From Actinoplanes auranticolor (GTDB taxonomy: Bacteria > Actinomycetota > Actinomycetes > Mycobacteriales > Micromonosporaceae), in assembly GCF_018332655.1 (NCBI RefSeq), contig NZ_BOQL01000022.1, positions 62,001 through 126,000 on the forward strand: 64,000 nucleotides of DNA, written 5' to 3'. Shown here in pieces: positions 52,806 to 61,482 of this stretch. The position numbers were made by a program, and so were the translations under genes. Within the stretch, counting starts at the first letter, position 1; the number at the start of each line of letters is the position of its first letter. A model generated the notes under the pieces. The model was not told the DNA's origin. It saw only the letters and a program-made list of their open reading frames with translations, and made no database searches.

Positions 52806-53867
52806 GTGCATTCCGCTGTCACGGTGACCCCCGCCCAGCTGCCCGACCTGCTGCTGCACGTAGCGGTCGTGCGGCCGGTCTTCGTGTGGGGTGCGCCGGG
52901 CATCGGCAAGAGCTCGCTGGTCCGCGCGTTCGCCGAGTCGCTCGGGCTGGACTGCGTCACGCTGGTCGGCACCCAGCTGGCCGCCGAGGACCTGATCGGC
53001 GTGCCCGAGCTGCGCGACGGCCGCAGCCGCTTCGCGCCGCCGGAGTCGATCGCCCGGGACGAGCCGTACTGCCTGTTCCTGGACGAGCTGAACTCGTCCA
53101 GCCCGGAGGTGCAGAAGGCGTTCTACTCGCTGATCCTGGACCGCCGGATCGGCGGGTACGAGCTGCCGGCGGGCTCGATCGTGATCGGCGCCGGCAACCG
53201 GGCCGGCGACAACGCGCTCGCCCGGCCGATGGCCTCCGCGCTGATCAACCGGCTGGTCCACATCCACCTGCGGGCCACCCACGCCGACTGGCTGAACTGG
53301 GCGCTGGGTGCCGGCATCCACCCGTGGGTCCTCGCGTACCTGGACGAGCGCCCGGACCACCTGTGGGCCGCGCCGCCGAAGACCGAGGAGGTCTTCTCCA
53401 CTCCGCGCAGCTGGCACATGCTCAGCGACGCGCTGCACTCCTACGGCGACGACATCACCGAGGAGACGCTGCGGCTGCTGGCGGCGGGCACGCTGAGCCC
53501 CGCGCACGCGGCGGCGTTCTGCGGCTACCTCAAGGTCGTGCGGCACCGGTACGGCCTGGAGGCGATCCTGCGCGGTGACGCCGGCTGGCCGCAGGGCAGC
53601 GACGACCGGGACCTGCTCTACTTCCTGGCCGAGACGTTCCGGGCCCGGCTGGTCAAGGACCTGCCGGCCGACAAGGACAAGGCCCCCGCAGCGGTACGCC
53701 GTTTCGCGCACCGGGCCAAGGCCCTGCTCGTGGAACTGGCCGAGCTCTCCCTCGAGTGCGGCCGGCTGGTCATCGCCGCCGACGCCGACGGCGCACCGGT
53801 GCTGCCCGCCTGGTTCCTGGTCGAGGTCAGCCGCGACCTGCCGCGCCTGGTCGCGGCCCGCGCCTGA
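52806..53867 (+). CDS. MoxR-type AAA+ ATPase
   Basis: 353 residues. Walker A GAPGIGKS at 29-36, Walker B CLFLDELN at 89-96, sensor GAGNRAGDN (about 128) and arginine finger region SALINRLVHIHL. Typical length for MoxR ATPases that work with VWA-domain proteins as chaperone-like remodelling machines. GTG start. Followed after 36 bp by the VWA-metallopeptidase gene, its probable partner. Confidence 0.93.
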   Translation: MHSAVTVTPAQLPDLLLHVAVVRPVFVWGAPGIGKSSLVRAFAESLGLDCVTLVGTQLAAEDLIGVPELRDGRSRFAPPESIARDEPYCLFLDELNSSSPEVQKAFYSLILDRRIGGYELPAGSIVIGAGNRAGDNALARPMASALINRLVHIHLRATHADWLNWALGAGIHPWVLAYLDERPDHLWAAPPKTEEVFSTPRSWHMLSDALHSYGDDITEETLRLLAAGTLSPAHAAAFCGYLKVVRHRYGLEAILRGDAGWPQGSDDRDLLYFLAETFRARLVKDLPADKDKAPAAVRRFAHRAKALLVELAELSLECGRLVIAADADGAPVLPAWFLVEVSRDLPRLVAARA

Positions 53868-53903
53868 GATGGCCGAGCAGAGCTCACCCGCGGCGGAAAA
53901 CCC

Positions 53904-55697
53904 ATGCAGAAACCACCCATGAGTCAGCAGGATCCCAACGCCCTGGCCTTCGCCGCCGCATGGCAGGAGCTCTCGGCACACCCGATGTTCCGCCCCCTGA
54001 CGGCGAACGCGTGGCCCCGGCCCAGCGCCCGCGTGACGCTGGTGGACAGTTCGGATCTGGGTTTCGCCGAGGTCGCGACGGACGGCTCGATCCGGGCCAA
54101 CCGCGGCAAGCGCCTCGACCCGGCACAGTGGACCTGGGTGCTGGCGCACTGCCTGCTGCACCTGGGCTTCGGCCACCTGGACCCGCGGCACGGCCACGAC
54201 CCGGCGTTCCGCGACGCCGCCTGCATCGCGGTGACCCGGTTCCAGCGGGCGGTGAAGCTGGGCACCGAGCCGGAGCTGTTCCCGGTCGTGCTGCCCAAGG
54301 CCGACGAGGCGGCGCTGGTCCGCCAGTGGCGGCTGGACGGCGTACCGGTGGAGTTCGCCGGCTGCGGCGCGGGCGCCCCGGATCTGGTGGTGCGCGCGGA
54401 CGAGGCCGCGCCCGGTCACGAGCCGGCCTGGCCGGACCGTTTCGCCCTGGGCCTGTCGGCCGCCGCGACCGCCGCGGTCGACGTGGCCGGTGGTGCCCGT
54501 ACGTCGCTGACCGATCCGGGTGCCCCGCGCAAGCCGTGGGACCGGGCGCTGAGCTGGTTCGTCGGCTCGTATCCGCTGCTGGGCGGGGTGGCGGCCGGGT
54601 TCACGCTGGTCGCCGACGCCGATCTGGCCCGGGGCTGGGACATCAGCGTCGCGGCGGTGTCGAGCGAGGCCGGCGAGATCTACGTCAACCCGCTGCGTGA
54701 GCTGAGCGAGGCGCAGTGGCGGTTCGTGCTGGCCCACGAGATGCTGCACGCCGCGCTGCGGCACGCGGACCGGGTGGGGCCGCGGGACCCGTACCTGTGG
54801 AACGTCGCCTGCGATTACGTGGTCAACGGCTGGCTCGTCGAGATGGGCGTCGGCGAGGTCCCCGACGGTCTGCTGCTCGATCCGGCGCTGGCCGGGGCGT
54901 CCGCCGAGGAGGTGTACGACCGGATCGCCGTCGACCTGCGCCGCCTGCGCAAGCTCGCGACGCTGCGGGGCCGGGGGCGCGGCGACATGCTGGGCGAGCC
55001 GCTGCCGTGGCGCGGCCCGCGTTCCGGGGGTGTGGACCTGGACGACTTCTACCGGCGGGCGCTGCTCACCGGCTACCGGTACCACCTGCGGGACGGGCGC
55101 GGTCTACTGCCCACCGGGCTGGCCGAGGAGATCCGGGTGCTGGAGCAGCCGCCGCCGCCCTGGGACGTGCAGCTGGCCCGGTGGTTCGACGAGCACGTGC
55201 CGGCGCCCGAGCGGCAGCGGACGTACTCGCGGCCGTCCCGGCGGCAGGCCGCCACGCCGGGGATCCCGCGGCCGGGCCGGCACCTGCCGGAGGAGGTCAG
55301 GCAGCAGCACACCTTCGGGGTGCTGCTGGACACCTCCGGGTCGATGAGCCACGAGCTGATGGGCAAGGCGCTGGGCGCGATCGCGTCGTACGCGACCGCC
55401 CGCGACGTGCCCGCGGCCCGGGTCGTCTTCTGCGACGCGGCCGCCTACGACGCCGGCTACCTGGCGGTGCACGACATCGCCGGCCGGGTACGGGTCCGCG
55501 GGCGCGGCGGCACCGTCCTGCAGCCGGGTGTCGACCTGCTGGAACGGGCACCGGACTTCCCGCCGGCCGGCCCGCTGCTGGTGATCACCGACGGGTACTG
55601 CGACGTGCTGCGGATCCGCCGGCCGCACGCGTACCTGATGCCGCGCCACGCGAAGCTCCCGTTCCCGCCCCGGGGTCCGGTCTTCAGCCTGCGCTGA
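53904..55697 (+). CDS. DUF2201-type metallopeptidase-VWA protein with duplicated protease motif
   Basis: 597 residues. The N-terminal region has LAHCLLHLGFGH (82-91), a zinc-protease-like motif in which the catalytic Glu is Cys. A second copy has the intact H278-E-M-L-H282 with the downstream LWNVACDYVVNGWL. Flanking segments of both copies are alike, suggesting an internal duplication with one dead half. The C-terminal VWA-like domain has MIDAS DTSGSMS (about 476). Partner of the MoxR ATPase. Met6 is an alternative start. Overlaps the convergent HAD gene by 14 bp. Confidence 0.88.
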   Translation: MQKPPMSQQDPNALAFAAAWQELSAHPMFRPLTANAWPRPSARVTLVDSSDLGFAEVATDGSIRANRGKRLDPAQWTWVLAHCLLHLGFGHLDPRHGHDPAFRDAACIAVTRFQRAVKLGTEPELFPVVLPKADEAALVRQWRLDGVPVEFAGCGAGAPDLVVRADEAAPGHEPAWPDRFALGLSAAATAAVDVAGGARTSLTDPGAPRKPWDRALSWFVGSYPLLGGVAAGFTLVADADLARGWDISVAAVSSEAGEIYVNPLRELSEAQWRFVLAHEMLHAALRHADRVGPRDPYLWNVACDYVVNGWLVEMGVGEVPDGLLLDPALAGASAEEVYDRIAVDLRRLRKLATLRGRGRGDMLGEPLPWRGPRSGGVDLDDFYRRALLTGYRYHLRDGRGLLPTGLAEEIRVLEQPPPPWDVQLARWFDEHVPAPERQRTYSRPSRRQAATPGIPRPGRHLPEEVRQQHTFGVLLDTSGSMSHELMGKALGAIASYATARDVPAARVVFCDAAAYDAGYLAVHDIAGRVRVRGRGGTVLQPGVDLLERAPDFPPAGPLLVITDGYCDVLRIRRPHAYLMPRHAKLPFPPRGPVFSLR

Positions 55698-56364
55698 GGT
55701 GGGCCGGCAGCTCGCGCAGCGAGGTGATCCGCCGCGGCTCGCCGGCCGGGCCCCGGTCGTGGCGGTCCAGGTGGACGGCCGACAGCCCGGCCGCACGGGC
55801 CCCGAGCACGTCCAGCGCGTGGTTGTCGCCGACGCTGAGCACCTCGCCCGGGTCGAAACCCCAGCGGTCACAGGTGCGGCGGAACGCCTCCGCGTGCGGC
55901 TTGGCCACGCCGAGGTCGTCGACGGTGAAGACCGGCCCGACCCGGTCACCCAGCCCGGTCCGGCCCAGCTTCCTGAGCTGCTGGCCGCGGGAGCCGTTGG
56001 TCAGCACGGCGGTGGCCAGACCGGCCGTGGCGAGCGCGGTGAGGGCGTCGGCCACGTCGTCGTAGGCACACCAGGCGCTCTCGTAGTGGGTCAGGTAGCC
56101 GGCGAAGATCTCGTCCAGCTCGGCGTCGCTGCCGCGCGTACCCAGGAAGTCGCGGACCCGGCGGCGGCGCTGCTCGGCGAAGCTGATCCGGCCGTCGCGC
56201 CAGGCCGCGAGGTGCGGCTCCTGCACGGCGGACCAGCGGGCCACCGCCTCGTCCGTCGCCACCAGGCCGATGGTCGGCAGCCAGCCCCGCAGGCCGGCGG
56301 CGGCCGCACCTTCGTGGTCGACGAGCGTGCCGTCGAGGTCGAGCAGGACGCCACGCGGATTCAC
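55684..56364 (-). CDS. HAD-family hydrolase
   Basis: 226 residues with all four HAD motifs: DLDGTLVDHEG (nucleophile Asp), TNGS, Lys in VAKPHAEAF and GDNHALDVLGA. C1-type cap. Probably a phosphoglycolate-phosphatase-like small-molecule phosphatase. Divergent from the PLP gene, with only 23 bp between. Confidence 0.9.
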   Translation of the reverse strand: MNPRGVLLDLDGTLVDHEGAAAAGLRGWLPTIGLVATDEAVARWSAVQEPHLAAWRDGRISFAEQRRRRVRDFLGTRGSDAELDEIFAGYLTHYESAWCAYDDVADALTALATAGLATAVLTNGSRGQQLRKLGRTGLGDRVGPVFTVDDLGVAKPHAEAFRRTCDRWGFDPGEVLSVGDNHALDVLGARAAGLSAVHLDRHDRGPAGEPRRITSLRELPAHLSAG

Positions 56365-56387
56365 GTCGAGGATCCTAGACTTCCCGG

Positions 56388-57260
56388 GTGGACATCACGC
56401 CGATCGCCCTGGGCACCTGGCCGACACCGCTCGAGCCGGCACCCCGGCTCAGCACCGCGCTCGGGCTGGACGAGCTCTGGTTCAAACGCGACGACCTCAC
56501 CGGTCTGGGCGGTGGTGGCAACAAGGTCCGCAAGCTGCAGTACACCTGCGCCCAGGCTCTGCACGAGGGCGCCACGACGCTGGTCACCACCGGTGCGCCG
56601 CAGTCCAACCACGCCCGGCTGACGGCCGCGGCCGCCGCCCGGCTGGGGCTGGAGTGCGTGCTGGTGCTGCGCGGGGACGAGCCGCCGGCCGTCCGCGGCA
56701 ACCTGATCCTCGACCGGCTGGCCGGCGCGCGCATCGTGTGGGCCGGTGACGCCCCGCTCGACGAGGTGGCGGCCGCACAGCCGGGCTTCGTCATCCCGTT
56801 CGGCGGCACGTCCGCGTTCTCCGCGCTGGGCTATGTGGACTGTGCCCGCGAGCTGACCGCCCAGCTGCCGGATCTGAGCACCGTGGTGGTCGCGGTGGGC
56901 TCGGGCGGCACGATGGCCGGGCTGGTGGCAGCCCTGGGCCCGGCCCGGGTCTTCGGGGTGGACACCGGGGCGCTGCCGGACGCGCGGGGGACCGTCGCCG
57001 CTCTGCTGGACGCGATGGGCGTGCCGGTCAAGCCCGGCGAGCTGCAGATCGACGGCTCCCATGTGGGCGCCGGATACGCGGAGCTGACCCGCCCGGTCCA
57101 GGAGGCGCTGAGCCTGGCCGCGCGGACGGAGGGTCTGTTCCTCGACCCGACCTACACCGGGCGGGCGCTGGCCGGGCTGCGGGCGAGCCCGCCGGACGGC
57201 AAGGTCGTCTTCCTGCACAGCGGCGGCCTGCCCGGGCTCTTCGGCCATCCGGCCCTCTGA
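56388..57260 (+). CDS. PLP-dependent D-cysteine desulfhydrase/ACC deaminase-like enzyme
   Basis: 290 residues, fold-type II PLP enzyme. PLP Lys in GGGGNKVRKLQY, phosphate-binding loop VGSGGTMAGL, and PQSNHARLTAAAAARLG. Closest to D-cysteine desulfhydrase and 1-aminocyclopropane-1-carboxylate deaminase; which one cannot be decided here. GTG start behind a -10-like TAGACT, so leaderless. Confidence 0.88.
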   Translation: MDITPIALGTWPTPLEPAPRLSTALGLDELWFKRDDLTGLGGGGNKVRKLQYTCAQALHEGATTLVTTGAPQSNHARLTAAAAARLGLECVLVLRGDEPPAVRGNLILDRLAGARIVWAGDAPLDEVAAAQPGFVIPFGGTSAFSALGYVDCARELTAQLPDLSTVVVAVGSGGTMAGLVAALGPARVFGVDTGALPDARGTVAALLDAMGVPVKPGELQIDGSHVGAGYAELTRPVQEALSLAARTEGLFLDPTYTGRALAGLRASPPDGKVVFLHSGGLPGLFGHPAL

Positions 57261-57386
57261 GGGCCCGTCCGGAAACCGGTTCAGGTGCGGTGATGGCGCG
57301 CGCGTCGACCGGCTGTGGTTTTCCGCAGATGGAGTGTGCGGATTACCGCATTCCGCCGCCACATCGATCTTCATAGCGTGGAGCGC

Positions 57387-58463
57387 ATGCTGCAGACGAT
57401 GATGAACGTGCTGGTAGCGATGGCTGTCGCGGCGGGTGATCACAGCGTGGACCTCCGCCCTGACCTGGAGAACATCGTGAGCGGCGGCGGGGCGACCGCC
57501 GCCCTGGTCCGGATCTCCGACGGCGGCCGCACCTCGTCGGCCGTCGCGGGAGTGCGCGACATCGAACGCGGGGGCCGTCCGTCTCCCGACGGGCACTTCC
57601 GGATCGGAAGCGTCACCAAGACCTTCGTCGCCACCGTGGTGCTCCAGCTCGTGGACGAGAACAAGGTACGGCTGGACGACCCCATCGACCGGCACCTGCC
57701 CGGCCTGGTGCCGGGCGGCGAGCGGATCACGGTCCGCGCACTGCTCAACCACACCAGCCACCTGTACGACTACATGAGCGAGCCCGGATACTCGACCAAC
57801 CGCTGGCGCGGCGACGCGCGGTTCCGCTCCTACCAGCCGCGCGAGTTGCTCGAAGTGGCCTTTGCCGAGAAGCTCCCCGAGGACGGGAAATGGCACTACT
57901 CCAACACCAACTACGTGGTGCTGGGGCTGCTCGTGGAAAGGCTGACCGGCAACCCTTACGGCGAGGAGGTCACCCGCCGCCTCCTGCGCCCGCTCAGGCT
58001 GCGCCACACGGTAGTGCCAGGTGACCGGTCCGGGATGCCGTCACCCCATGCCAGGGGGTACGAGCCGCTGCCCGCCCTGGTGGACGCGACCCGCATGAAC
58101 CCCTCGCTGGACTGGGCCGCAGGAGAGATGATCTCGACGGCAGCCGACCTGGAGCACTTCCTGTCGGCACTACTCCGCGGTGAGCTGGTCAGCAGGGCCT
58201 CGTTGCAGGCGATGCGCACGACCGTCGAGACCGGAGCCGGGTTCGACTACGGGCTCGGGCTCCAGGCCTACCGGCTGCCGTGCGGCACCGTATGGGGGCA
58301 CAGCGGCGAATTGATCGGCTACCTCACGTTCGCGTTCCGCTCGGACGCCGGCAAGTCTTTGACCCTGTCGATCAACCCTTCCCTCCGCAACCCGTCCACC
58401 GAGGAGATCATGGGGATCGCGGTCAAGGTGTTCTGCGGGACCGCGGGTCGGCAGAACCAATGA
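57387..58463 (+). CDS. Class C-type serine hydrolase (beta-lactamase/DD-peptidase family)
   Basis: About 358 residues. S75-V-T-K78 nucleophile motif, Y-S-N (about 171-173) and H-S-G (about 305) all present, like Streptomyces R61 DD-carboxypeptidase and AmpC-like esterases. ATG 57387 is chosen from several; the frame extends to 57315. Only a weak hydrophobic N terminus, so export is uncertain. Third beta-lactamase-fold hydrolase in the window. Confidence 0.87.
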   Translation: MLQTMMNVLVAMAVAAGDHSVDLRPDLENIVSGGGATAALVRISDGGRTSSAVAGVRDIERGGRPSPDGHFRIGSVTKTFVATVVLQLVDENKVRLDDPIDRHLPGLVPGGERITVRALLNHTSHLYDYMSEPGYSTNRWRGDARFRSYQPRELLEVAFAEKLPEDGKWHYSNTNYVVLGLLVERLTGNPYGEEVTRRLLRPLRLRHTVVPGDRSGMPSPHARGYEPLPALVDATRMNPSLDWAAGEMISTAADLEHFLSALLRGELVSRASLQAMRTTVETGAGFDYGLGLQAYRLPCGTVWGHSGELIGYLTFAFRSDAGKSLTLSINPSLRNPSTEEIMGIAVKVFCGTAGRQNQ

Positions 58464-58483
58464 TGGTCCGCGAGGAGAGACAC

Positions 58484-58975
58484 ATGACTACTTGGCAACG
58501 AGGCAGCTCCGAAGCGGTCCGGTCCTTGATCACCGGAATCCGGGACACTCGTTGGTCCTGGCAGGAGACCGACGTGGAGGAGTTGTGCCGGCGGATGGGC
58601 TGGGTGTTGCTCGAGGCCATCGACGGCAAGGGCGCCTTCGCCGACGCCGGCTTGGGTGTGCCCGGAGACGAGATCCGGATGCTGGCCGGTGACGGCCACA
58701 TCAACGACATCAGCATCCAGATCACCCAGCTTGTCAGCGACAGCGGGGCCGACCGGGACCGCTTCATCCGCGACACGTTCGCCGACGCCGTCGACGCAGG
58801 GTTAGCGGTCCTGGGTGAACCGACAGATCGGCAGCACACGGAACCACCGACGGTGCGCTGGCGCCTGGAGGATTCCACCGTCCTGATCAGAAATCTCGAG
58901 TCCGCCGTAACGGTGACGTGGGCTAGCAACAGATTCCAGGACGACTGGGACCGGATCGCGGAGGCCCTGGAATGA
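58484..58975 (+). CDS. Hypothetical protein (DUF6301-like)
   Basis: 163 residues, SSEAVRSLITGIRDTRWSWQETDVEELCRRMGW and DSTVLIRNLESAVTVTWASNRFQDDWDRIAEAL, resembling DUF6301, an actinobacterial family of unknown function. SD gaggagag 5 nt before ATG. Its TGA overlaps an ATG that opens a short broken frame. Family assignment is from memory. Confidence 0.6.
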   Translation: MTTWQRGSSEAVRSLITGIRDTRWSWQETDVEELCRRMGWVLLEAIDGKGAFADAGLGVPGDEIRMLAGDGHINDISIQITQLVSDSGADRDRFIRDTFADAVDAGLAVLGEPTDRQHTEPPTVRWRLEDSTVLIRNLESAVTVTWASNRFQDDWDRIAEALE

Positions 58976-59132
58976 GTGCGTCCTCGTGGGAGGAGCTGAC
59001 CGGACGTCTACCGCGTCGCCGACCCGTCCGACATCCGCGTCGGTGGTGTCCGACGGGAAGGCGGGGCCGCGTCGACCAGGTAGAACGTCCAGTCCGACGA
59101 CAGCCTCGGTTTTCCCGACGGGCACTGAGACC
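58972..59132 (+). pseudogene. Short broken coding remnant
   Basis: ATG overlaps the upstream stop (ATGA). MSASSWEELTG continues in a different frame as YRVADPSDIRVGGVRREGGAAST and stop. The two pieces look like the two ends of a protein with the middle lost. Family not recognised. Confidence 0.35.
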
Positions 59133-59135
59133 CGC

Positions 59136-60044
59136 TCAGGCCGGCCGGGCGCGCAGGCGGCGCAGCATACGGGCGTCCACGAAGCCGACCGCGTGGGCGG
59201 CTGCGTCGACGGTCGCGCCGTGCCCGATCAGATACTCGGCGCGCTCGACCCGCAGCAGCTGCTGGTAGCGCAGCGGCGTCCGGCCGGTCGCGGCCTCGAA
59301 GCGGCGGGTCAGCGTGCGCTCGCTGACCCCGGCCGAGCGGGCCAGCTCGGCCAGCGGCAGCGGCTCGGCGAAGCTCGCGTCGATCCGGTCCTGCACCCGG
59401 TGCACCGCGTCGCTGAGATGCGCGCGGTGCCGCAGCATCGCGCTCGCCTGCTGCTGGTCACCGTTGCGTCGAGCGTAGACCACCATCTGCCGGGCGATCT
59501 GCGCGGCGACCGCCGGGCCGTGCCGCACTGCTACCAAGTGCAACGCCAGGTCGATACCGCTGGCGATGCCGGCCGAGGTCACCACCCGGTCGTCGCAGAC
59601 GTAGAGCACGTCGCGGACCACGGTCGCGGCCGGATAGCGCCGGGCCAGCTCGTCCTGCACGTCGTGGTGGGTCGTGCAGCGCCGGCCGTCCAGCAGGCCG
59701 GCCCGGCCCAGCGCATCGGCACCGGCACAGACGCTGGCCACCGTGCCGCCCGCCGCGTGGTGGGCGACGAGCCGGCCCAGCGTCTCCGGGCTGAGCTGCC
59801 CGGTGCCGGCTAGCTTCGCCGCGCGCCAGCCGGGCACCACGATCAGGTCGCCCGGGGTGAGCTCGGGCCAGGTCAGCTCGGCGCGCAGGGTGACACCCTG
59901 ATGGGTCGGCACGTCGGGCTGCTCGGCGACGTGGACCAGCCGGTACGGGTGCCCGTGGTCCGCCGCTGTCGAGAAGACCTGGGCGGCCCCGGCGAGGTCC
60001 AGCAGGTGCAGCCGCGGCACGAGGACGAAGACCACCTGGCTCAC
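59136..60044 (-). CDS. GlxA-family transcriptional regulator
   Basis: 302 residues: N-terminal DJ-1/PfpI-like domain (VVFVLVPRLHLLDLAGAAQVFSTA; VASVCAGADALGRAGLLDGRRCTTHH) with the elbow Cys present, and a C-terminal AraC HTH (LPLAELARSAGVSERTLTRRFEAATGRTPLRYQQLLRVERA; VDAAAHAVGF). Ends about 15 residues short of the longest homologues. GTG overlaps the isochorismatase stop by 4 bp, so it probably controls that operon. Confidence 0.9.
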   Translation of the reverse strand: MSQVVFVLVPRLHLLDLAGAAQVFSTAADHGHPYRLVHVAEQPDVPTHQGVTLRAELTWPELTPGDLIVVPGWRAAKLAGTGQLSPETLGRLVAHHAAGGTVASVCAGADALGRAGLLDGRRCTTHHDVQDELARRYPAATVVRDVLYVCDDRVVTSAGIASGIDLALHLVAVRHGPAVAAQIARQMVVYARRNGDQQQASAMLRHRAHLSDAVHRVQDRIDASFAEPLPLAELARSAGVSERTLTRRFEAATGRTPLRYQQLLRVERAEYLIGHGATVDAAAHAVGFVDARMLRRLRARPA

Positions 60045-60637
60045 GATCCGGTCAAACTCCCGGTCAGCTCGGCGACGGTACGGACGGTGGCGAAACGGCC
60101 GGCGAGCGCGTACTCCGTGCGGGTCACCACGTCCTCGGCGGCCAGCGTACGCGGGTCGGCCAGCAGTTCGGCGACGGTCTGGCCGGCCGGGGCTTCCCGG
60201 TGCGGGATCGGGAACGTCGCCGTGGCGTCCGTGACGAACGTGACGGCGTACCCCAGATCGGAGCCGACCCGCGCCGTGGTCTCGACGCACTGCTCGGTCC
60301 TGATCCCGCAGACCGTCAGGTCGCGGATCCCGCGCTCGGTGAGGACCTGTTGGAGATTGGTCGTGGTGAACGCGTTGTGCGAGGTCTTCGTGATGATCGG
60401 CTCCCCGGCCGCCGGCTCGAGCCCGGCCATCACCCGGACGTGCCCGCGCACCGGATCGAACTCGCCGCCGCTGCCCGGCTCGGCGTGCAGTACCCAGACG
60501 ACGAGGTCGCCGGCGGCCCGGGCGGCGTCGACGAGGACACCGACCCGTTCCACGACAGCGGGGTTGGAGACGGCCTGCCAGAGCGGCCGGACCCGGAAGG
60601 ACTCCTGGACGTCGATGACGACGAGCGCGTTGGTCAT
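60041..60637 (-). CDS. Isochorismatase-family cysteine hydrolase
   Basis: 198 residues with the triad: Asp in ALVVIDVQESF, Lys in IITKTSHNAF and Cys in RTEQCVETTARVGSDLGY. Isochorismatase/nicotinamidase-like fold; substrate unknown. First gene of a two-gene operon with the GlxA regulator. An ATG three codons upstream is possible. Confidence 0.9.
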   Translation of the reverse strand: MTNALVVIDVQESFRVRPLWQAVSNPAVVERVGVLVDAARAAGDLVVWVLHAEPGSGGEFDPVRGHVRVMAGLEPAAGEPIITKTSHNAFTTTNLQQVLTERGIRDLTVCGIRTEQCVETTARVGSDLGYAVTFVTDATATFPIPHREAPAGQTVAELLADPRTLAAEDVVTRTEYALAGRFATVRTVAELTGSLTGS

Positions 60638-60755
60638 GCTGTCCATCCTGGTGGCCGGCGCGACGCCGGGCCAAGGCATCGACCGGACCCGGACCGGAAC
60701 GATCCGGTCACGCGGGCCGGGCCGGCACCGGCGTGCTCCGGTAAGGTCGGAGGGC

Positions 60756-61478
60756 ATGACAGGGCCTCTGACGGGCAGGACGGCAGTGGTGACGGGCGGT
60801 TCCCGGGGCATCGGCCGGGCGATCGTCGAACGGCTGGCGCGCGACGGCGCCACGGTTGTCTTCGGCTACCGCAGCCGCGACGACGAGGCCAAGGCGGTCG
60901 AGGACGCGGTTTCCGCGGCGCGCGGCTTCCGGGCCGACCTGGCCGAGCCCGGGGCGGTCCTCGAGCTGCTCGAATGCGCCGACCAGCTGGACATCCTGGT
61001 CGCCAACGCGGCGGCGAGCTTCGTCCCGGCGCCGATCGCCGACGTGACCGACGAGGAGTACGACCGGATCTTCGCGGTGAACGCCAAGGCGACCTTCCAG
61101 GCGATCCGGTACGCCGCCCGGCACATGCGCGACCACGGCCGCATCATCACGATCTCGACCCTGAACACGACGTCCCCCGCCCCGGGCGGCAGCCTCTACG
61201 TGGGCAGCAAGGGTGCGGTGGAGCAGTTCAGCGCGGTGGCGTCCCGGGAGCTGGGTGCCCGCGGCATCACGGTGAACACAGTCTCCCCGGGCGCCACGGA
61301 CACCGAGCTGCTGCGGTCGACCAACAGCGCCGAGGCGCTCGAGATGGCGGCGGGGATGACCCCGCTGGGCCGGCTGGGTCAGCCGGCGGACATCGCCGAC
61401 GTGGTGGCGTTCCTCGCGGGCCCGGACGGCCGCTGGATCACCGGCCAGAACATCCACGCCGGCGGTGGCCTGGCCTGA
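60756..61478 (+). CDS. SDR-family oxidoreductase
   Basis: 240 residues, classical short-chain dehydrogenase: TGGSRGIGRAI nucleotide site, NAAAS (as NAG), catalytic Ser in ISTLNTTSPA, YVGSK with Tyr and Lys, VNTVSPGATDTE and the C-terminal LAGPDGRWITGQNIHAGGG. 3-oxoacyl-reductase-like. Starts with ATG behind ggaggg and a -10-like TAAGGT. Convergent with the lipoprotein gene. Confidence 0.93.
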   Translation: MTGPLTGRTAVVTGGSRGIGRAIVERLARDGATVVFGYRSRDDEAKAVEDAVSAARGFRADLAEPGAVLELLECADQLDILVANAAASFVPAPIADVTDEEYDRIFAVNAKATFQAIRYAARHMRDHGRIITISTLNTTSPAPGGSLYVGSKGAVEQFSAVASRELGARGITVNTVSPGATDTELLRSTNSAEALEMAAGMTPLGRLGQPADIADVVAFLAGPDGRWITGQNIHAGGGLA

Positions 61479-61482
61479 GCTG

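Noticed and set aside
52761..55085. 774-codon minus-strand frame across the MoxR and VWA genes
   Set aside because: Shadow of two genes with clear catalytic motifs; no domain recognisable in the antisense product.
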